Positions 5,501-13,527 of a DNA stretch of 20,654 nt are shown piece by piece. The translations under genes and the position numbers were made by a program. Source of the DNA: Chloroflexota bacterium (lineage in GTDB: Bacteria; Chloroflexota; Chloroflexia; QHBQ01; JADMIH01); the NCBI GenBank assembly GCA_015478675.1, contig JADMIH010000053.1:1-20654 (forward strand), read 5' to 3'. The notes under the pieces are model-generated. The model was not told the origin of the DNA and did no database searches. It saw only the letters and a list, made by a program, of their open reading frames with translations. Every line of letters begins with the position of its first letter. The first letter of the stretch is position 1.

Positions 5501-8404
5501 ATGCCAGACAACGATAGCGCACCCACCGAAAACAAAGCCGGCGAGCATATGCACGATCCCTCAACAGGGCCTATACCAGCAGTGCAAAGCTCGCGCGGCT
5601 CTTTCCATACTCCACCCGACAACAACGCTCCTGACCTACCGACGCAGGAGAGATTTCGCGCCGAGGCCCTGGTCAACATATCAAGGCTTCTGGCCGAGTC
5701 CTCTGACGAGAGCGTTATTCTCTCCGCCATAGTAGAGTACGCTCGCCAGGTGCTGGCCGCCGATCGCGCCACCATAGGCCTTCTTGACCAGGAAGATAGA
5801 TACCTCAACATCGTGTCGCATACGGGCTTCCCGCACAGCCTCTTGCCCGCCGATGGACGCCTGAGCTTCCTGATGGAAACCGACCTCGTAGCTCAGAAGG
5901 TTTATCGCGAGGCCCGCTCAATAGCCATTCCCAACGTCAATCTCGACCCGCTGACACGCGCCTCAGAGACCATCAGGCACCTGGGGGTGACCTCCATGCT
6001 GGTTGCCCCCCTCAAGCATCAAGATCAGGTTCTTGGCTCTCTCTACGTTGATTATACAAGCGTTTACCACGAGTGGACAGCCGAAGAGATAGGTTGGTTA
6101 GAGGCCCTCGCGGGGCAGGGCGCGATAGCCCTTGTGTTGGCGCGCATGATCCGCCACCAGCAGCGCGACATTGCCCTGCGCGAAGTGCTACACACCGCAA
6201 GCCAGCAGCTGCAAGCGGCAAGCGACCTCGAAATGGTGCTGAAATGCACTCTCGACGGTCTTAGCAAAGTACTGCCTTGCATTGGCGCGTCAATTCATCT
6301 TCTCGACAAAACAGGCACAGAAGCCACAATTGCCGCTATATGGGGTTTCGATAGTTATGCCGACGCCGTGCCCGGCTTCATTGGCCGCAAGTATACAGCT
6401 GATAACAGCCCACTCAACAGGCGAACTCTCGTAGAGCGCCAGGCATTCTTCCTCTGCGACTTCCAGGTAGAGGCACGGGGCCAGTTCGATCCCGGCTTTC
6501 CAACGCTGCGCTCCTGGCTGAGTGTGCCCCTCCTTTCCAACAACCGCTGTCTCGGCAAAATAACAGTAGATCACGACCAGCCGAATATGTACGGTCCAGA
6601 GGAGCTAGCGATTGTGCAGACCTTTGCCTCACATGCCGCATCCGCTCTGGAAAGAGCATATCTCTACACAGAGGCCAGAGACCGCGCCGAGCGCCTCGAT
6701 GCCCTCAACGACATCGGGCAGCACCTGGTGGGTGCCACACACCTGCCAGAGCTATACGAGACACTATACAGCCACATAAGCCGCGTCTTCAACTCCGACT
6801 GCTTCTTTATCTGCCTGTCATACAGTGATAGAGAGAAGATAGAGATACCTTTCCTCGTAGATGATGGTGTCACTTTCCCCCCTGAGATACTTCCTCCTCA
6901 GCCTGGGCCTACAAGCTATCTACTGCGAACAGGCGAGGCCATGATGCTCTCCACGCGCAGCGAATGGGACACATACGGTTCCTCGCCCATTGGAAACCTG
7001 GAGCGCAGAAGCGAATCAGCCCTCTTCGCGCCCCTCAAATGGCATGACCTTACCCTGGGGGTGATAAGCGTACAATCTTACTCTCAACACGCCTACAGCG
7101 CCGAAGAGTTTCAGATGTTCCAGGCCCTTGGCACGGTGGCTGCCCTGGCGATAGCAAGAATACGCTCCGAGTATGGAATCTCCGAGCGTGCCTCACACTT
7201 CGCCGCCCTCGCCGAAAGCGCACGTGCGTTGGTCGCTAACCTCGAGCTACATGACGTGCTGCAAGCTGTTGCCGACCGCGCACATGAGATGACAGGCGGA
7301 GAAGCATTCGTGCTGATGTACAACAAAGAAGACAATGCGCTTGTAGTCACTACATTCTCCGGTGTATCCCCATATCACAAGGCTATCAACAAAGGTGTAA
7401 GCCTTTCAGCTAGCGAGGGGATCGCGGGGGCAACTTTCGCGGAACAGAAGACCTTCGTTGTGCAGGATATGCAGGCCGATGTGAGAGTACAGCGGCGGGA
7501 TGAAACGCCGATGAGGGCACTGGTCGCCTTGCCCCTCAGCGTCGGAGAGCAGAGAATGGGCGTCCTGGAGATCGCCTGGCCCGAACTGGCCGCCGTAACC
7601 CCTGAACGGCTCGAGTTAGCTACCGCCTTCGCCGACCACGCAGCCCTTGCCGTTCATAACGCCCAGCAGCACGAAGAGATAAGGCGGCGCGATGCCGAGC
7701 GCACCGCACTCCTCCGCCAGGTGTTGAACGCACAGGAAGCCGAACGTAAGCGCATCTCCCTTGACCTGCACGATGGCCCCCTGCAATCTCTCGGCGTTAG
7801 CCTCCTGAATATTGACCTTATCCGCAAACGCGCTCAAAACGGCATAGTTGCTCTAAGCGAACTCCACCCCCTGCGTGCTGACCTGAAAGATATAGTGGGC
7901 GAGATACGCGTGCTCATCGCCGATCTACGCCCTGAGGTGCTCGACGCCTACGGTCTTGTTCCCGCCCTCGAAGCCTATATCCGCAGGTTGAGAGAGTCGA
8001 CGAACCTTACAATCGAGCTTGAGGATGGCTTGTCCGACCGCTTGCCCCTCCTTATCGAGGTGCTGATCTACAGGCTGGTACAGGAAGCGCTCTCGAATGT
8101 TCGCAAGCATGCCACAGCCACCTGCGTAAAGATCAGCATTGGCCTGGAAGAAGCAACACGAACAGCCATCACCCGCGTGCAGGACAACGGCAAAGGATTC
8201 GTGCCGGAGAATGTTCCCACCAAGGCTCACGGCTACGGCGTAGGGCTGAGCAGTATGCTGGAGAGATGCGAGAGTGCGGGAGGCGCAATGCGCATAGATA
8301 GCGCGCCGAACGCAGGCACAACCCTTACCTTCGAAATCCCAGTGCCCCACACCCTTATCAGGAAAGGCACCGACCTCTTGACGCTCGTCAATAATGAAGA
8401 CTGA
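5501..8404 (+). CDS. Four-GAF sensor histidine kinase (NarL/DegS-type core)
   Basis: A 967-residue protein without membrane segments, so a soluble cytoplasmic sensor. After a disordered, Pro-rich N-terminus (1-45) come four consecutive GAF-type domains at roughly 46-200, 205-375, 385-545 and 555-715. The dimerisation and phosphoacceptor helix carries RKRISLDLHDGPLQSLG with H757, the HisKA_3 signature; its HDGPLQ resembles the HDxxxQ motif of kinases that also dephosphorylate their partner. The HATPase domain (about 845-955) has an N-box QEALSNVRKHA (N866), DNGKGF and GYGVGLSSM. GAF domains usually bind small ligands, haem or tetrapyrroles; the ligand here cannot be told. No response regulator is in the window, so it is an orphan kinase locally; the expected partner is a NarL/LuxR-type regulator. 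The ATG at 5501 lacks a clear ribosome site. An in-frame ATG at 5549 is an alternative. Confidence 0.9.
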   Translation: MPDNDSAPTENKAGEHMHDPSTGPIPAVQSSRGSFHTPPDNNAPDLPTQERFRAEALVNISRLLAESSDESVILSAIVEYARQVLAADRATIGLLDQEDRYLNIVSHTGFPHSLLPADGRLSFLMETDLVAQKVYREARSIAIPNVNLDPLTRASETIRHLGVTSMLVAPLKHQDQVLGSLYVDYTSVYHEWTAEEIGWLEALAGQGAIALVLARMIRHQQRDIALREVLHTASQQLQAASDLEMVLKCTLDGLSKVLPCIGASIHLLDKTGTEATIAAIWGFDSYADAVPGFIGRKYTADNSPLNRRTLVERQAFFLCDFQVEARGQFDPGFPTLRSWLSVPLLSNNRCLGKITVDHDQPNMYGPEELAIVQTFASHAASALERAYLYTEARDRAERLDALNDIGQHLVGATHLPELYETLYSHISRVFNSDCFFICLSYSDREKIEIPFLVDDGVTFPPEILPPQPGPTSYLLRTGEAMMLSTRSEWDTYGSSPIGNLERRSESALFAPLKWHDLTLGVISVQSYSQHAYSAEEFQMFQALGTVAALAIARIRSEYGISERASHFAALAESARALVANLELHDVLQAVADRAHEMTGGEAFVLMYNKEDNALVVTTFSGVSPYHKAINKGVSLSASEGIAGATFAEQKTFVVQDMQADVRVQRRDETPMRALVALPLSVGEQRMGVLEIAWPELAAVTPERLELATAFADHAALAVHNAQQHEEIRRRDAERTALLRQVLNAQEAERKRISLDLHDGPLQSLGVSLLNIDLIRKRAQNGIVALSELHPLRADLKDIVGEIRVLIADLRPEVLDAYGLVPALEAYIRRLRESTNLTIELEDGLSDRLPLLIEVLIYRLVQEALSNVRKHATATCVKISIGLEEATRTAITRVQDNGKGFVPENVPTKAHGYGVGLSSMLERCESAGGAMRIDSAPNAGTTLTFEIPVPHTLIRKGTDLLTLVNNED

Positions 8405-8434
8405 CCGGCCTTCACAAGGCCAAGAGTACATAAA

Positions 8435-8466
8435 GAGCAGATGCAACCTTCCGGCCGCATCTGCTC
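8435..8466. terminator. Bidirectional terminator between convergent genes
   Basis: GAGCAGATGC (8435-8444) pairs perfectly with GCATCTGCTC (8457-8466) across a 12-base loop. It is followed by ATCTTTC on the plus strand and TTTATG on the minus strand, fitting the ends of the histidine kinase (+) and the secreted protein (-). A smaller hairpin, GGCCTT-CAC-AAGGCC (8407-8421), directly follows the kinase stop codon. Confidence 0.65.
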
Positions 8467-8587
8467 ATCTTTCGAGAAGGAAAGGCCCTCCCCCATTTAC
8501 AGGGAGGGGATGTTGTGGGGCTTTGCCGCAGGCACATACTTCATCCAACAGCCCCGAACTACGCTAGCATCTCCTGCTACCACCCGG

Positions 8588-9373
8588 CTAGGCCTGGCGG
8601 CGGCGCATATACCAGCCCGCGACCATAGTACTCAAGGCTAGCGCCAAACCGAGCAGTACGAAAGGCAGCAGGTCTACAGGTTGGCCTGTGGTCGGCATAC
8701 CTGGTGTGAACGCCGTTGGGCTGGCCTCAATCGGGGCAGTTGTAGCCAACGGAGCCGACGTAGGAGTATCCATCACAACGGAGGTAGCCGTTTCTACAGG
8801 TGCCGAAGTCGCCGTCGCAGCAGCAACTGTATCAGTAGCCACAGGAGCAGATGTGCTGGTAGCCTCTACAGTAGGTTGCACTGTACTTGTGACCACAGAC
8901 GTGGGTTGTATGGTAGCGGTGGCTGGTACCGCAGTAGGCGCAACGGCAGTATTGGTGGGCGCTGGCTGTGAAGGTGTAGCATTCACACAGAAGTAGATAA
9001 CTGCTGTGCGTTGGCTGGTCGCGCCCACGAAGGTGATAGCAAACCTGCCAGCTCCGAGCGTCGCGAACTCAGGTGTGATCGTCAGTGGAAGCCCCACGCG
9101 GCCATCGGGCAGAACCCCGCCCTCGACGGGATTCGCCGTGCCAAAGGTCGAGCCATCAGGCAGGGTGAAATAGAACGAAACCGCCTCGCCTGGAGTAAAG
9201 CCGGTGCCGACCAGCAGTGTCGTTTCGTTTGTTCGCACACTATTGGGCGTGGCAGTGCCGTTGACGCTGGGCGGCAGGTCGCAAGTAGCGGCCTGTGCAG
9301 AAGCAACGCCAAAGGAAACAGTCCCCAACAACATGGCAAACAAGACTCCGAAAATCCGTGCTCGCTTAAACAT
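8588..9373 (-). CDS. Secreted surface protein with LPXTG-like sorting signal
   Basis: A 261-residue protein with four parts. A signal peptide (positive MFKRAR, hydrophobic core, cleavage near ASAQA-A at about 28) comes first. A beta-rich globular part follows (about 30-130), with two Cys (in ATCDLPP and IYFCVNA) that could form a disulphide. Next is a Thr/Ala/Pro/Ser-rich linker of about 90 residues. The C-terminus is MPTTG (226-230), a hydrophobic helix and the tail YMRRRQA. This is the layout of a sortase substrate, with MPTTG in place of LPXTG. The globular part reads like an Ig/IPT-type domain (TPNSVRTNETTLLVGTGFTPGE). A strong ribosome site (GAGGAGGG, complement of 9381-9388) precedes the ATG by 7 bases. 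Function is unknown; adhesion or a wall component is a guess. No sortase gene is in the window, and simple membrane anchoring is the alternative. Confidence 0.8.
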   Translation of the reverse strand: MFKRARIFGVLFAMLLGTVSFGVASAQAATCDLPPSVNGTATPNSVRTNETTLLVGTGFTPGEAVSFYFTLPDGSTFGTANPVEGGVLPDGRVGLPLTITPEFATLGAGRFAITFVGATSQRTAVIYFCVNATPSQPAPTNTAVAPTAVPATATIQPTSVVTSTVQPTVEATSTSAPVATDTVAAATATSAPVETATSVVMDTPTSAPLATTAPIEASPTAFTPGMPTTGQPVDLLPFVLLGLALALSTMVAGWYMRRRQA

Positions 9374-9412
9374 ATGAAAACCCTCCTCAAACTAGCCGTT
9401 GAATTGTTAGCT

Positions 9413-9438
9413 GCGCAACCTCAACATCTATGTTGCGC
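9413..9438 (-). promoter_or_regulatory. Hairpin in the 5' leader of the surface-protein gene
   Basis: GCGCAAC (9413-9419) and GTTGCGC (9432-9438) form a perfect 7-bp stem in the roughly 100-base leader that runs from the promoter at 9480-9508 to the start codon at 9373. It may stabilise the mRNA or regulate it. No known riboswitch fold is recognised. Confidence 0.4.
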
Positions 9439-9479
9439 CCGACCTCGATAGTGCAAGAGTAGTGCCACCTTGCGACCTT

Positions 9480-9508
9480 ATAGTACGATGCCCGGCAAGC
9501 CTTGTCAA
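9480..9508 (-). promoter_or_regulatory. Sigma70-type promoter of the surface-protein gene
   Basis: On the minus strand, TTGACA (9508-9503), a 17-bp spacer, TACTAT (9485-9480). It gives a leader of about 100 bases before the ATG at 9373. Confidence 0.65.
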
Positions 9509-9587
9509 TACCTGTTAGAAGAATAAGTTGCCCAAATCTATTTGTATGCCCGATTGGAACCAGCAGGCCATCATTTATGCTGAACAC

Positions 9588-9710
9588 TTAGAAGCTCTTT
9601 CGCAACACACTCCAATGAGTGGGGAAGGCTCGAAATAGCATACCAATCTGCCGCATCAGTTGCTTCGACAAGTAGCAAGCGTTCAGCAATAAGTGTGTAA
9701 AGGCCAAGCC
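9588..9710 (-). pseudogene. Possible C-terminal remnant of a transposase
   Basis: One minus-strand frame reads LAFTHLLLNACYLSKQ, then LMRQIGMLFRAFPTHW, then SVLRKSF and stop. The Leu/Arg-rich helical character and the abrupt loss of frame at the adjacent hairpin repeat suggest the tail of a transposase or other decayed gene. There is no start codon of its own except one inside the repeat. This rests on general resemblance only. Confidence 0.25.
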
Positions 9711-9712
9711 CT

Positions 9713-9833
9713 TGTGCACCCTCACCCCATGCCCTTCTCCCATGAGGGGAGAACAACTGTATCCCTTGTGCACTCACCATGCAGAAAGCCCCCTCTCCCC
9801 TTGTGGGAGAGGGGCATGGGGTGAGGGTGCACA
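9713..9833 (+). repeat. Hairpin intergenic repeat, copy 2
   Basis: Perfect 22-bp inverted arms at 9713-9734 and 9812-9833 (outermost TGTGCACCCTC and GAGGGTGCACA) enclose a second set of GC-rich hairpin arms. The core matches the other copies, but the CTGTTCAGA ends are missing and TGTGCA/TGCACA forms the termini. The sequence just outside (TTTACAAC) resembles that flanking copies 1 and 3 (CTTACCAC, TTTACCAG). It ends 43 bp upstream of the TATACT box of the lipoprotein gene. Confidence 0.85.
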
Positions 9834-9873
9834 TTTACAACGAGTAATTTCATGGCGTGGCAGAGTTATAATT

Positions 9874-9882
9874 TGGTATACT
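9874..9882 (+). promoter_or_regulatory. Extended -10 promoter of the lipoprotein gene
   Basis: TGGTATACT, an extended -10 (TGn then TATACT at 9877-9882). No good -35 lies 17 bp upstream. A neighbouring TATAAT (9867-9872) is an alternative -10. The leader would be about 95 bases. Confidence 0.4.
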
Positions 9883-9982
9883 AACGCCGTGCGACACTCG
9901 ACCGCCGCACCTACGGACATCGTGGCGCATGCCCTCGCCCCGCTTCTTTAGAACACCGTTGTTATCATCACCAGGGGAAATC

Positions 9983-11104
9983 ATGAAGAATTCTTTCTTG
10001 AAGCATATTCGCAAGTTGATTGTTGGGCCTGTGTCGCTTGTTGTGCTGCTACTCGGTTTGTTGGCCCTCTCCGGCTGCGACAGCGGGGACACGTCGCTAT
10101 CTCTATCGAACGGCGTATCTACAGCCGCGTCTACACCTGCTGCAACAGAGGCCGCTGTAAGTGCATCTGTAAGCACATCCACGCCTGAGATCGCAGCAAT
10201 AGCCTCTACTGAGGCACCCGCTACAGCGGTCATCGAAAGCTATACTTCTACACCTGCGCCAGAGCCTACCAATACAGATACACCGCCAACCGCACCCGCC
10301 GAGACAGAGACGCCCGCCGTTATAGCGCCCACAGCTACAGCCGAAGCAGCGGCCACAAGTACGCCAGCGGACGCCACGCCTACAAGCCTCGACGAACAAC
10401 CAGCCACTCCTACCTCAGAGGCCGCAGCAGCCCCCCCAACAAGGAAGCCGGTCACCGTCAACGGGCGCACCTACGATGCGTATTTACAAGCTGCTACCAA
10501 GAAAAACCAGGTTTATCACTACTCATGTGAGTTCGATAGCGCCTGGGTTGTGCTAAAAACCTATGGCTTTGATGTCAGCGTTGACCAACAACTACAGATC
10601 GTCGGCTTGGACACCTCGGTTGAGCCGTACTATAAAGAGACCCCCAACGGCGTGCTAATCTACGGTGGAGATATAACCAACCTCTATTCAGGAGATTACA
10701 AGACCAACTTCCTGGCGCGCAGCACAGGCTCCGCCATGCGCAAAGTCTTTGAACGCTACGGCCTCACTGTAACTGCCGTAAATGATAAGGCAAACCTTGA
10801 AGCCGCCCTTCTGCGGGGCGAGCTGATCTGGATCAAGACTACGGTAGACTTTAAGCCTGGTCGTCCTGCCACCTGGGTCATGCCTGATGGAAGCACGTAC
10901 CAGACGGTGCTGGGTAACGACCACGCCGTCGTGGTGATAGGCTTCAATTCTGACGTGGTGGTGATACGGGATGTGCTAGGCCCAACGAGCACTAATCTCC
11001 AGCGCAAATATGAATACGAGGTACCCTGGAGCAAGTTCATGGCCTCCTGGGCCTCGCAATCTTATGATGGCCTGGCCGTAGCCCCGCCTGCCCAGGGCAG
11101 ATAG
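9983..11104 (+). CDS. Lipoprotein with C39-like cysteine peptidase domain
   Basis: 373 residues. The N-terminus has a lipoprotein signal: basic KHIRK, a hydrophobic stretch, and the lipobox LSGC with C32. A linker of about 115 residues rich in Thr, Pro, Ala and Glu follows. The C-terminal domain resembles Peptidase_C39_2, with a probable catalytic Cys in YSCEFDSAW (C182), His in GNDHAVVVIGF (H314) and Asp in VIRDVLGP (D330). The triad looks complete, so an active extracytoplasmic cysteine peptidase is plausible; the substrate is unknown. The start at 9983 is chosen over the upstream in-frame ATG at 9929 because AGGGGAA (9973-9979) lies at the right distance and the signal peptide then begins correctly. 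The linker is compositionally like that of the divergent surface protein at 8588-9373, so both probably cross the same cell wall layer. Confidence 0.85.
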   Translation: MKNSFLKHIRKLIVGPVSLVVLLLGLLALSGCDSGDTSLSLSNGVSTAASTPAATEAAVSASVSTSTPEIAAIASTEAPATAVIESYTSTPAPEPTNTDTPPTAPAETETPAVIAPTATAEAAATSTPADATPTSLDEQPATPTSEAAAAPPTRKPVTVNGRTYDAYLQAATKKNQVYHYSCEFDSAWVVLKTYGFDVSVDQQLQIVGLDTSVEPYYKETPNGVLIYGGDITNLYSGDYKTNFLARSTGSAMRKVFERYGLTVTAVNDKANLEAALLRGELIWIKTTVDFKPGRPATWVMPDGSTYQTVLGNDHAVVVIGFNSDVVVIRDVLGPTSTNLQRKYEYEVPWSKFMASWASQSYDGLAVAPPAQGR

Positions 11105-11165
11105 AGCAGCACCGGTCTGCAAGCTCACCTCTGGGCTGCAAAACCGGTATACCCTACGGTTTCAA

Positions 11166-11199
11166 TTCAGGCAAGCGCTTTCGCAGGCTTGCTCCTGAA
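11166..11199 (+). terminator. Stem-loop after the lipoprotein gene
   Basis: TTCAGG-CAAGC (11166-11176) pairs with GCTTGC-TCCTGAA (11187-11199) with a 2-base bulge. It lies 62 bases after the stop and has no T-run. An ACCGGT pair near 11110 and 11143 forms a second possible hairpin. The rest of the 11105-11364 gap holds no ORF that I can support. Confidence 0.3.
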
Positions 11200-11364
11200 C
11201 CATGCAAAGTGAGCGCCGCTGAGACAGTAGCTTTCCCTACGCATAAGTTAGTTGGCTAACCCAGGGCTATCTATCTTCTTTCTTCAGACGCTGTAGTACC
11301 CTGGTAATCAGCGCGCCTTGTTAGCCCAACCGGAAGCAAGATGTTGAAACTATAGGAGAGTACC

Positions 11365-12237
11365 ATGATGCGGCGCAGACGGATTGTCCCATTCATTCGA
11401 CGGATCGCGCCGCTCGCGATAGCTGCCATAGGCGCTACCGGTCTGGGCACGCTTGCTTATGCAGCCGGAGTTGAGCCAAACTGGATAGAAGTCTGCCGTG
11501 AAGAGATTGAAATGCCCCGCCTCTCCCCGGAGTTCGACGGCTACCGAGTGGTGCAGATCAGCGACCTGCACGCCGGAGATTGGCTGCCGGACTCGCGCCT
11601 GGCCCAGATAATTGAGCTAGTCAATCGCGAAGAACCGGAACTGGTAGCTATCACAGGCGACTTCGTTACCCAGGTCTACAGGCACGCACCTGCTGACATC
11701 GTACCGTTCATGCGTGAGATACATGCAAAGGATGGAGTAGCAGCTGTACTCGGTAACCACGACTACTGGGGCAAGCCGGGGCACACACTCATCAGGCGAA
11801 TAATCCGAGAAAGCGGCATGATAGACCTGAACAACAAGGTCCATACAGTAAAGCGCGACGGGGCACTCTTCCACATCGCAGGTGTAGACTCCGCCAGAGA
11901 GCACGCAGACCGCCTGGACTCGATTCTCAATAAGCTGCCCGCAGAAGGAGCAGCTATGCTCCTCGCCCACGAACCCGACTTTGCCGACAAGAGCGCGGCC
12001 ACAGGTCGCTTCGATCTGCAAATCTCCGGCCACTCGCACGGCGGCCAAATCGTCGCCCCGCTAATAGGGCCGCTTCGCCTTCCACCGATGGGGCGCAAAT
12101 ACTACGCGGGCCGCTACCAGGTCTGCGGCATGATGCTCTACACCAATCGCGGCCTCGGCATGGTAGGGCTGCCATTCAGGTTCGGGGCGCGCCCGGAGAT
12201 CACGGTTTTTACGCTACGTTCGGGTTGCGTACTGTAA
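11365..12237 (+). CDS. Membrane-anchored metallophosphoesterase (YkuE/YaeI-like)
   Basis: 290 residues. An Arg-rich N-terminus (RRRRIVPFIRR) and a hydrophobic segment (about 14-35) give a membrane anchor or signal. The calcineurin-like dinuclear-metal core follows in order: ISDLHAGD (D67, H69), ITGDF (D99), LGNHDYW (N131, H132), LAHEPDF (H202) and SGHSHGGQI (H223, H225). All metal ligands expected for the family are present. YkuE/YaeI-like members hydrolyse phosphoesters, and some act on lipid-linked nucleotide diphosphates at the membrane; the substrate here is not known. AGGAGAG (11354-11360) precedes two adjacent ATGs; the second, at 11368, has better spacing. It is a single-gene unit. Confidence 0.88.
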   Translation: MMRRRRIVPFIRRIAPLAIAAIGATGLGTLAYAAGVEPNWIEVCREEIEMPRLSPEFDGYRVVQISDLHAGDWLPDSRLAQIIELVNREEPELVAITGDFVTQVYRHAPADIVPFMREIHAKDGVAAVLGNHDYWGKPGHTLIRRIIRESGMIDLNNKVHTVKRDGALFHIAGVDSAREHADRLDSILNKLPAEGAAMLLAHEPDFADKSAATGRFDLQISGHSHGGQIVAPLIGPLRLPPMGRKYYAGRYQVCGMMLYTNRGLGMVGLPFRFGARPEITVFTLRSGCVL

Positions 12238-12359
12238 ATTGCGGCATACACTCCTACACGCTCGTGACAATTTCATACCCTCCGGTGAGAGGAGGTAACA
12301 ACTAAAGCGCACGTAATCATCCCGGCCACAACTATAGAAGATTTACGCAGCCGAAGTAA

Positions 12360-12551
12360 CTGTTCAGATTTAGGGTGGAGCAATTTTCTTGGGGTATCTG
12401 TGCGGGTGTACTCCCGACTACCCTCACCCCATGCCCCTCTCCCATGAAGGGAGAGGGGGCTTTATTGCTGGGGAGTATATCTCCCATGAAGGGAGAGGGG
12501 CATGGGGGTGAGGGTAGGGGAGGGACGCCCCTGCACCTCAACTCTGAACAT
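12360..12551 (-). repeat. Complete hairpin repeat, copy 3 (192 bp, MITE-like)
   Basis: Bounded by CTGTTCAGA (12360-12368) and TCTGAACAT (12543-12551). It contains nested GC-rich hairpins (arms around 12421-12460 and 12480-12518). Its left 65 bases are close to the reverse complement of the right end of copies 1 and 4 (for example GGGGTATCTGTGCGGGTGT against its complement), so it is inserted in the opposite orientation. It ends 18 bp before the TTGACA of the ABC-transporter promoter. Confidence 0.85.
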
Positions 12552-12569
12552 TTACCAGCCGAAGGCAAG

Positions 12570-12598
12570 TTGACACCCCTACATAGCTATGCTAGACT
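12570..12598 (+). promoter_or_regulatory. Sigma70-type promoter of the metal ABC operon
   Basis: TTGACA (12570-12575), a 17-bp spacer, TAGACT (12593-12598). The predicted leader is about 31 bases. CCTGTATCAATAAGCAGG (12611-12628) downstream is a loose imperfect palindrome that could be an operator. It does not match a standard Fur or DtxR box closely. Confidence 0.6.
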
Positions 12599-12635
12599 GC
12601 CTGCGGACACCCTGTATCAATAAGCAGGACCAGAG

Positions 12636-13517
12636 ATGGCGATTATCGAAGATAAACCAACAACCGGCAATACCTATAGTCTAAGTGAGCCGGCGGTGTG
12701 GCTACGTGATATGACCGTCGGCTACGACAGAACGCCGATCCTGGCGCACGCCAACCTGAAAATCGGCTGGGGCGAACTGGTAGGTGTGATCGGCCCGAAC
12801 GGTGCGGGCAAGTCCACTCTCATCAAGACCATTCTCGGCACTTTGCAGCCCAGCCAGGGCACAGTTGAGATCGGCGGCTACCCTGCCCAGAGTAAGAACG
12901 CACGCAACCTCATCGGCTATGTGCCGCAGCGCGAAGCGGTCAACTGGGACTTTCCGGTGACAGTTAGCGACGTGGTGATGATGGGCCGCACCGCCCGCCT
13001 CGGCTGGCTTCGCTTCCCAGGGCCTGCCGACCACAAGGCCGTGGTTGGGGCCCTTGAGCAGGTAGATATGTTAGCTTTCTCAGGCAGACAGATCAGCCAG
13101 CTATCAGGCGGGCAGCAGCAGAGAGTTTTTCTGGCGCGTGCCCTCGCTCAGGGTGGGCGGCTCCTTCTCCTTGACGAGCCTCTCAACGGAGTTGACGCCG
13201 CCACGCAGGAGACAATTGGAGCTTTGCTACGGAGAGAACGCGAAGCGGGCGGTACGGTGTTGATGGCGACCCACGACCTTGAGTTAGCCGCAGATTGGTG
13301 CGACTGTATGGTCATGGTCAACCACGCAATTATTGCCTATGGCACTCCCGCCGAAGTGCTGCGCCCTGAAGTGCTGCGCCAGACCTACGGCGGGCAGGTG
13401 CTGGTAGTGCCCACCACAGGCAATGGCGAGGCGAGAGCCGGAAGCACTGTAGTACCTGATATGCATGGTCACCCTGGTGGTCAGCCGCCACCCAGCGCCC
13501 AACCGCAGAAATATTAG
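12636..13517 (+). CDS. Metal ABC transporter ATPase (Mn/Zn type)
   Basis: 293 residues, cytoplasmic nucleotide-binding subunit. It has Walker A GPNGAGKST (53-61), signature LSGGQ (156-160), Walker B LLLLDEP (D180 with catalytic E181) and the switch His in MATHD (H213). VPQREAVNWDFPVTVSDVVMMGR is typical of the MntB/ZnuC/SitB group, which powers Mn(II), Zn(II) or Fe(II) import. The downstream permease belongs to the matching ABC-3 family, and the Fur-type remnant after it fits metal control. The C-terminal tail (about 258-293) is variable. The ribosome site before the ATG is weak (GGACCAGAG). The metal cannot be chosen from sequence. The solute-binding protein is not in the window. Confidence 0.92.
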   Translation: MAIIEDKPTTGNTYSLSEPAVWLRDMTVGYDRTPILAHANLKIGWGELVGVIGPNGAGKSTLIKTILGTLQPSQGTVEIGGYPAQSKNARNLIGYVPQREAVNWDFPVTVSDVVMMGRTARLGWLRFPGPADHKAVVGALEQVDMLAFSGRQISQLSGGQQQRVFLARALAQGGRLLLLDEPLNGVDAATQETIGALLRREREAGGTVLMATHDLELAADWCDCMVMVNHAIIAYGTPAEVLRPEVLRQTYGGQVLVVPTTGNGEARAGSTVVPDMHGHPGGQPPPSAQPQKY

Positions 13518-13527
13518 GGGAGATAAC

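Noticed and set aside
9374..9473. 100-base leader of the surface-protein gene considered as a riboswitch
   Set aside because: Only one simple hairpin is visible and no conserved aptamer motif is recognised.
9712..9951. Frames over repeat copy 2 with LTPCPSP-type peptides
   Set aside because: The same peptide appears on both strands of the palindrome. It is a by-product of the repeat.
12375..12623. 82-codon plus-strand frame before the ABC operon
   Set aside because: It lies within repeat copy 3 and over the promoter, with no ribosome site.
12611..12628. Loose palindrome considered as a Fur/Zur box
   Set aside because: Symmetry is weak and it does not match the AT-rich Fur-family consensus, so it is mentioned only with the promoter.
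13465..13527. Upstream ATG for the permease
   Set aside because: It lies within the ATPase coding region. The TTG at 13528 has AGGGGAGA at the right distance and gives the usual family N-terminus.
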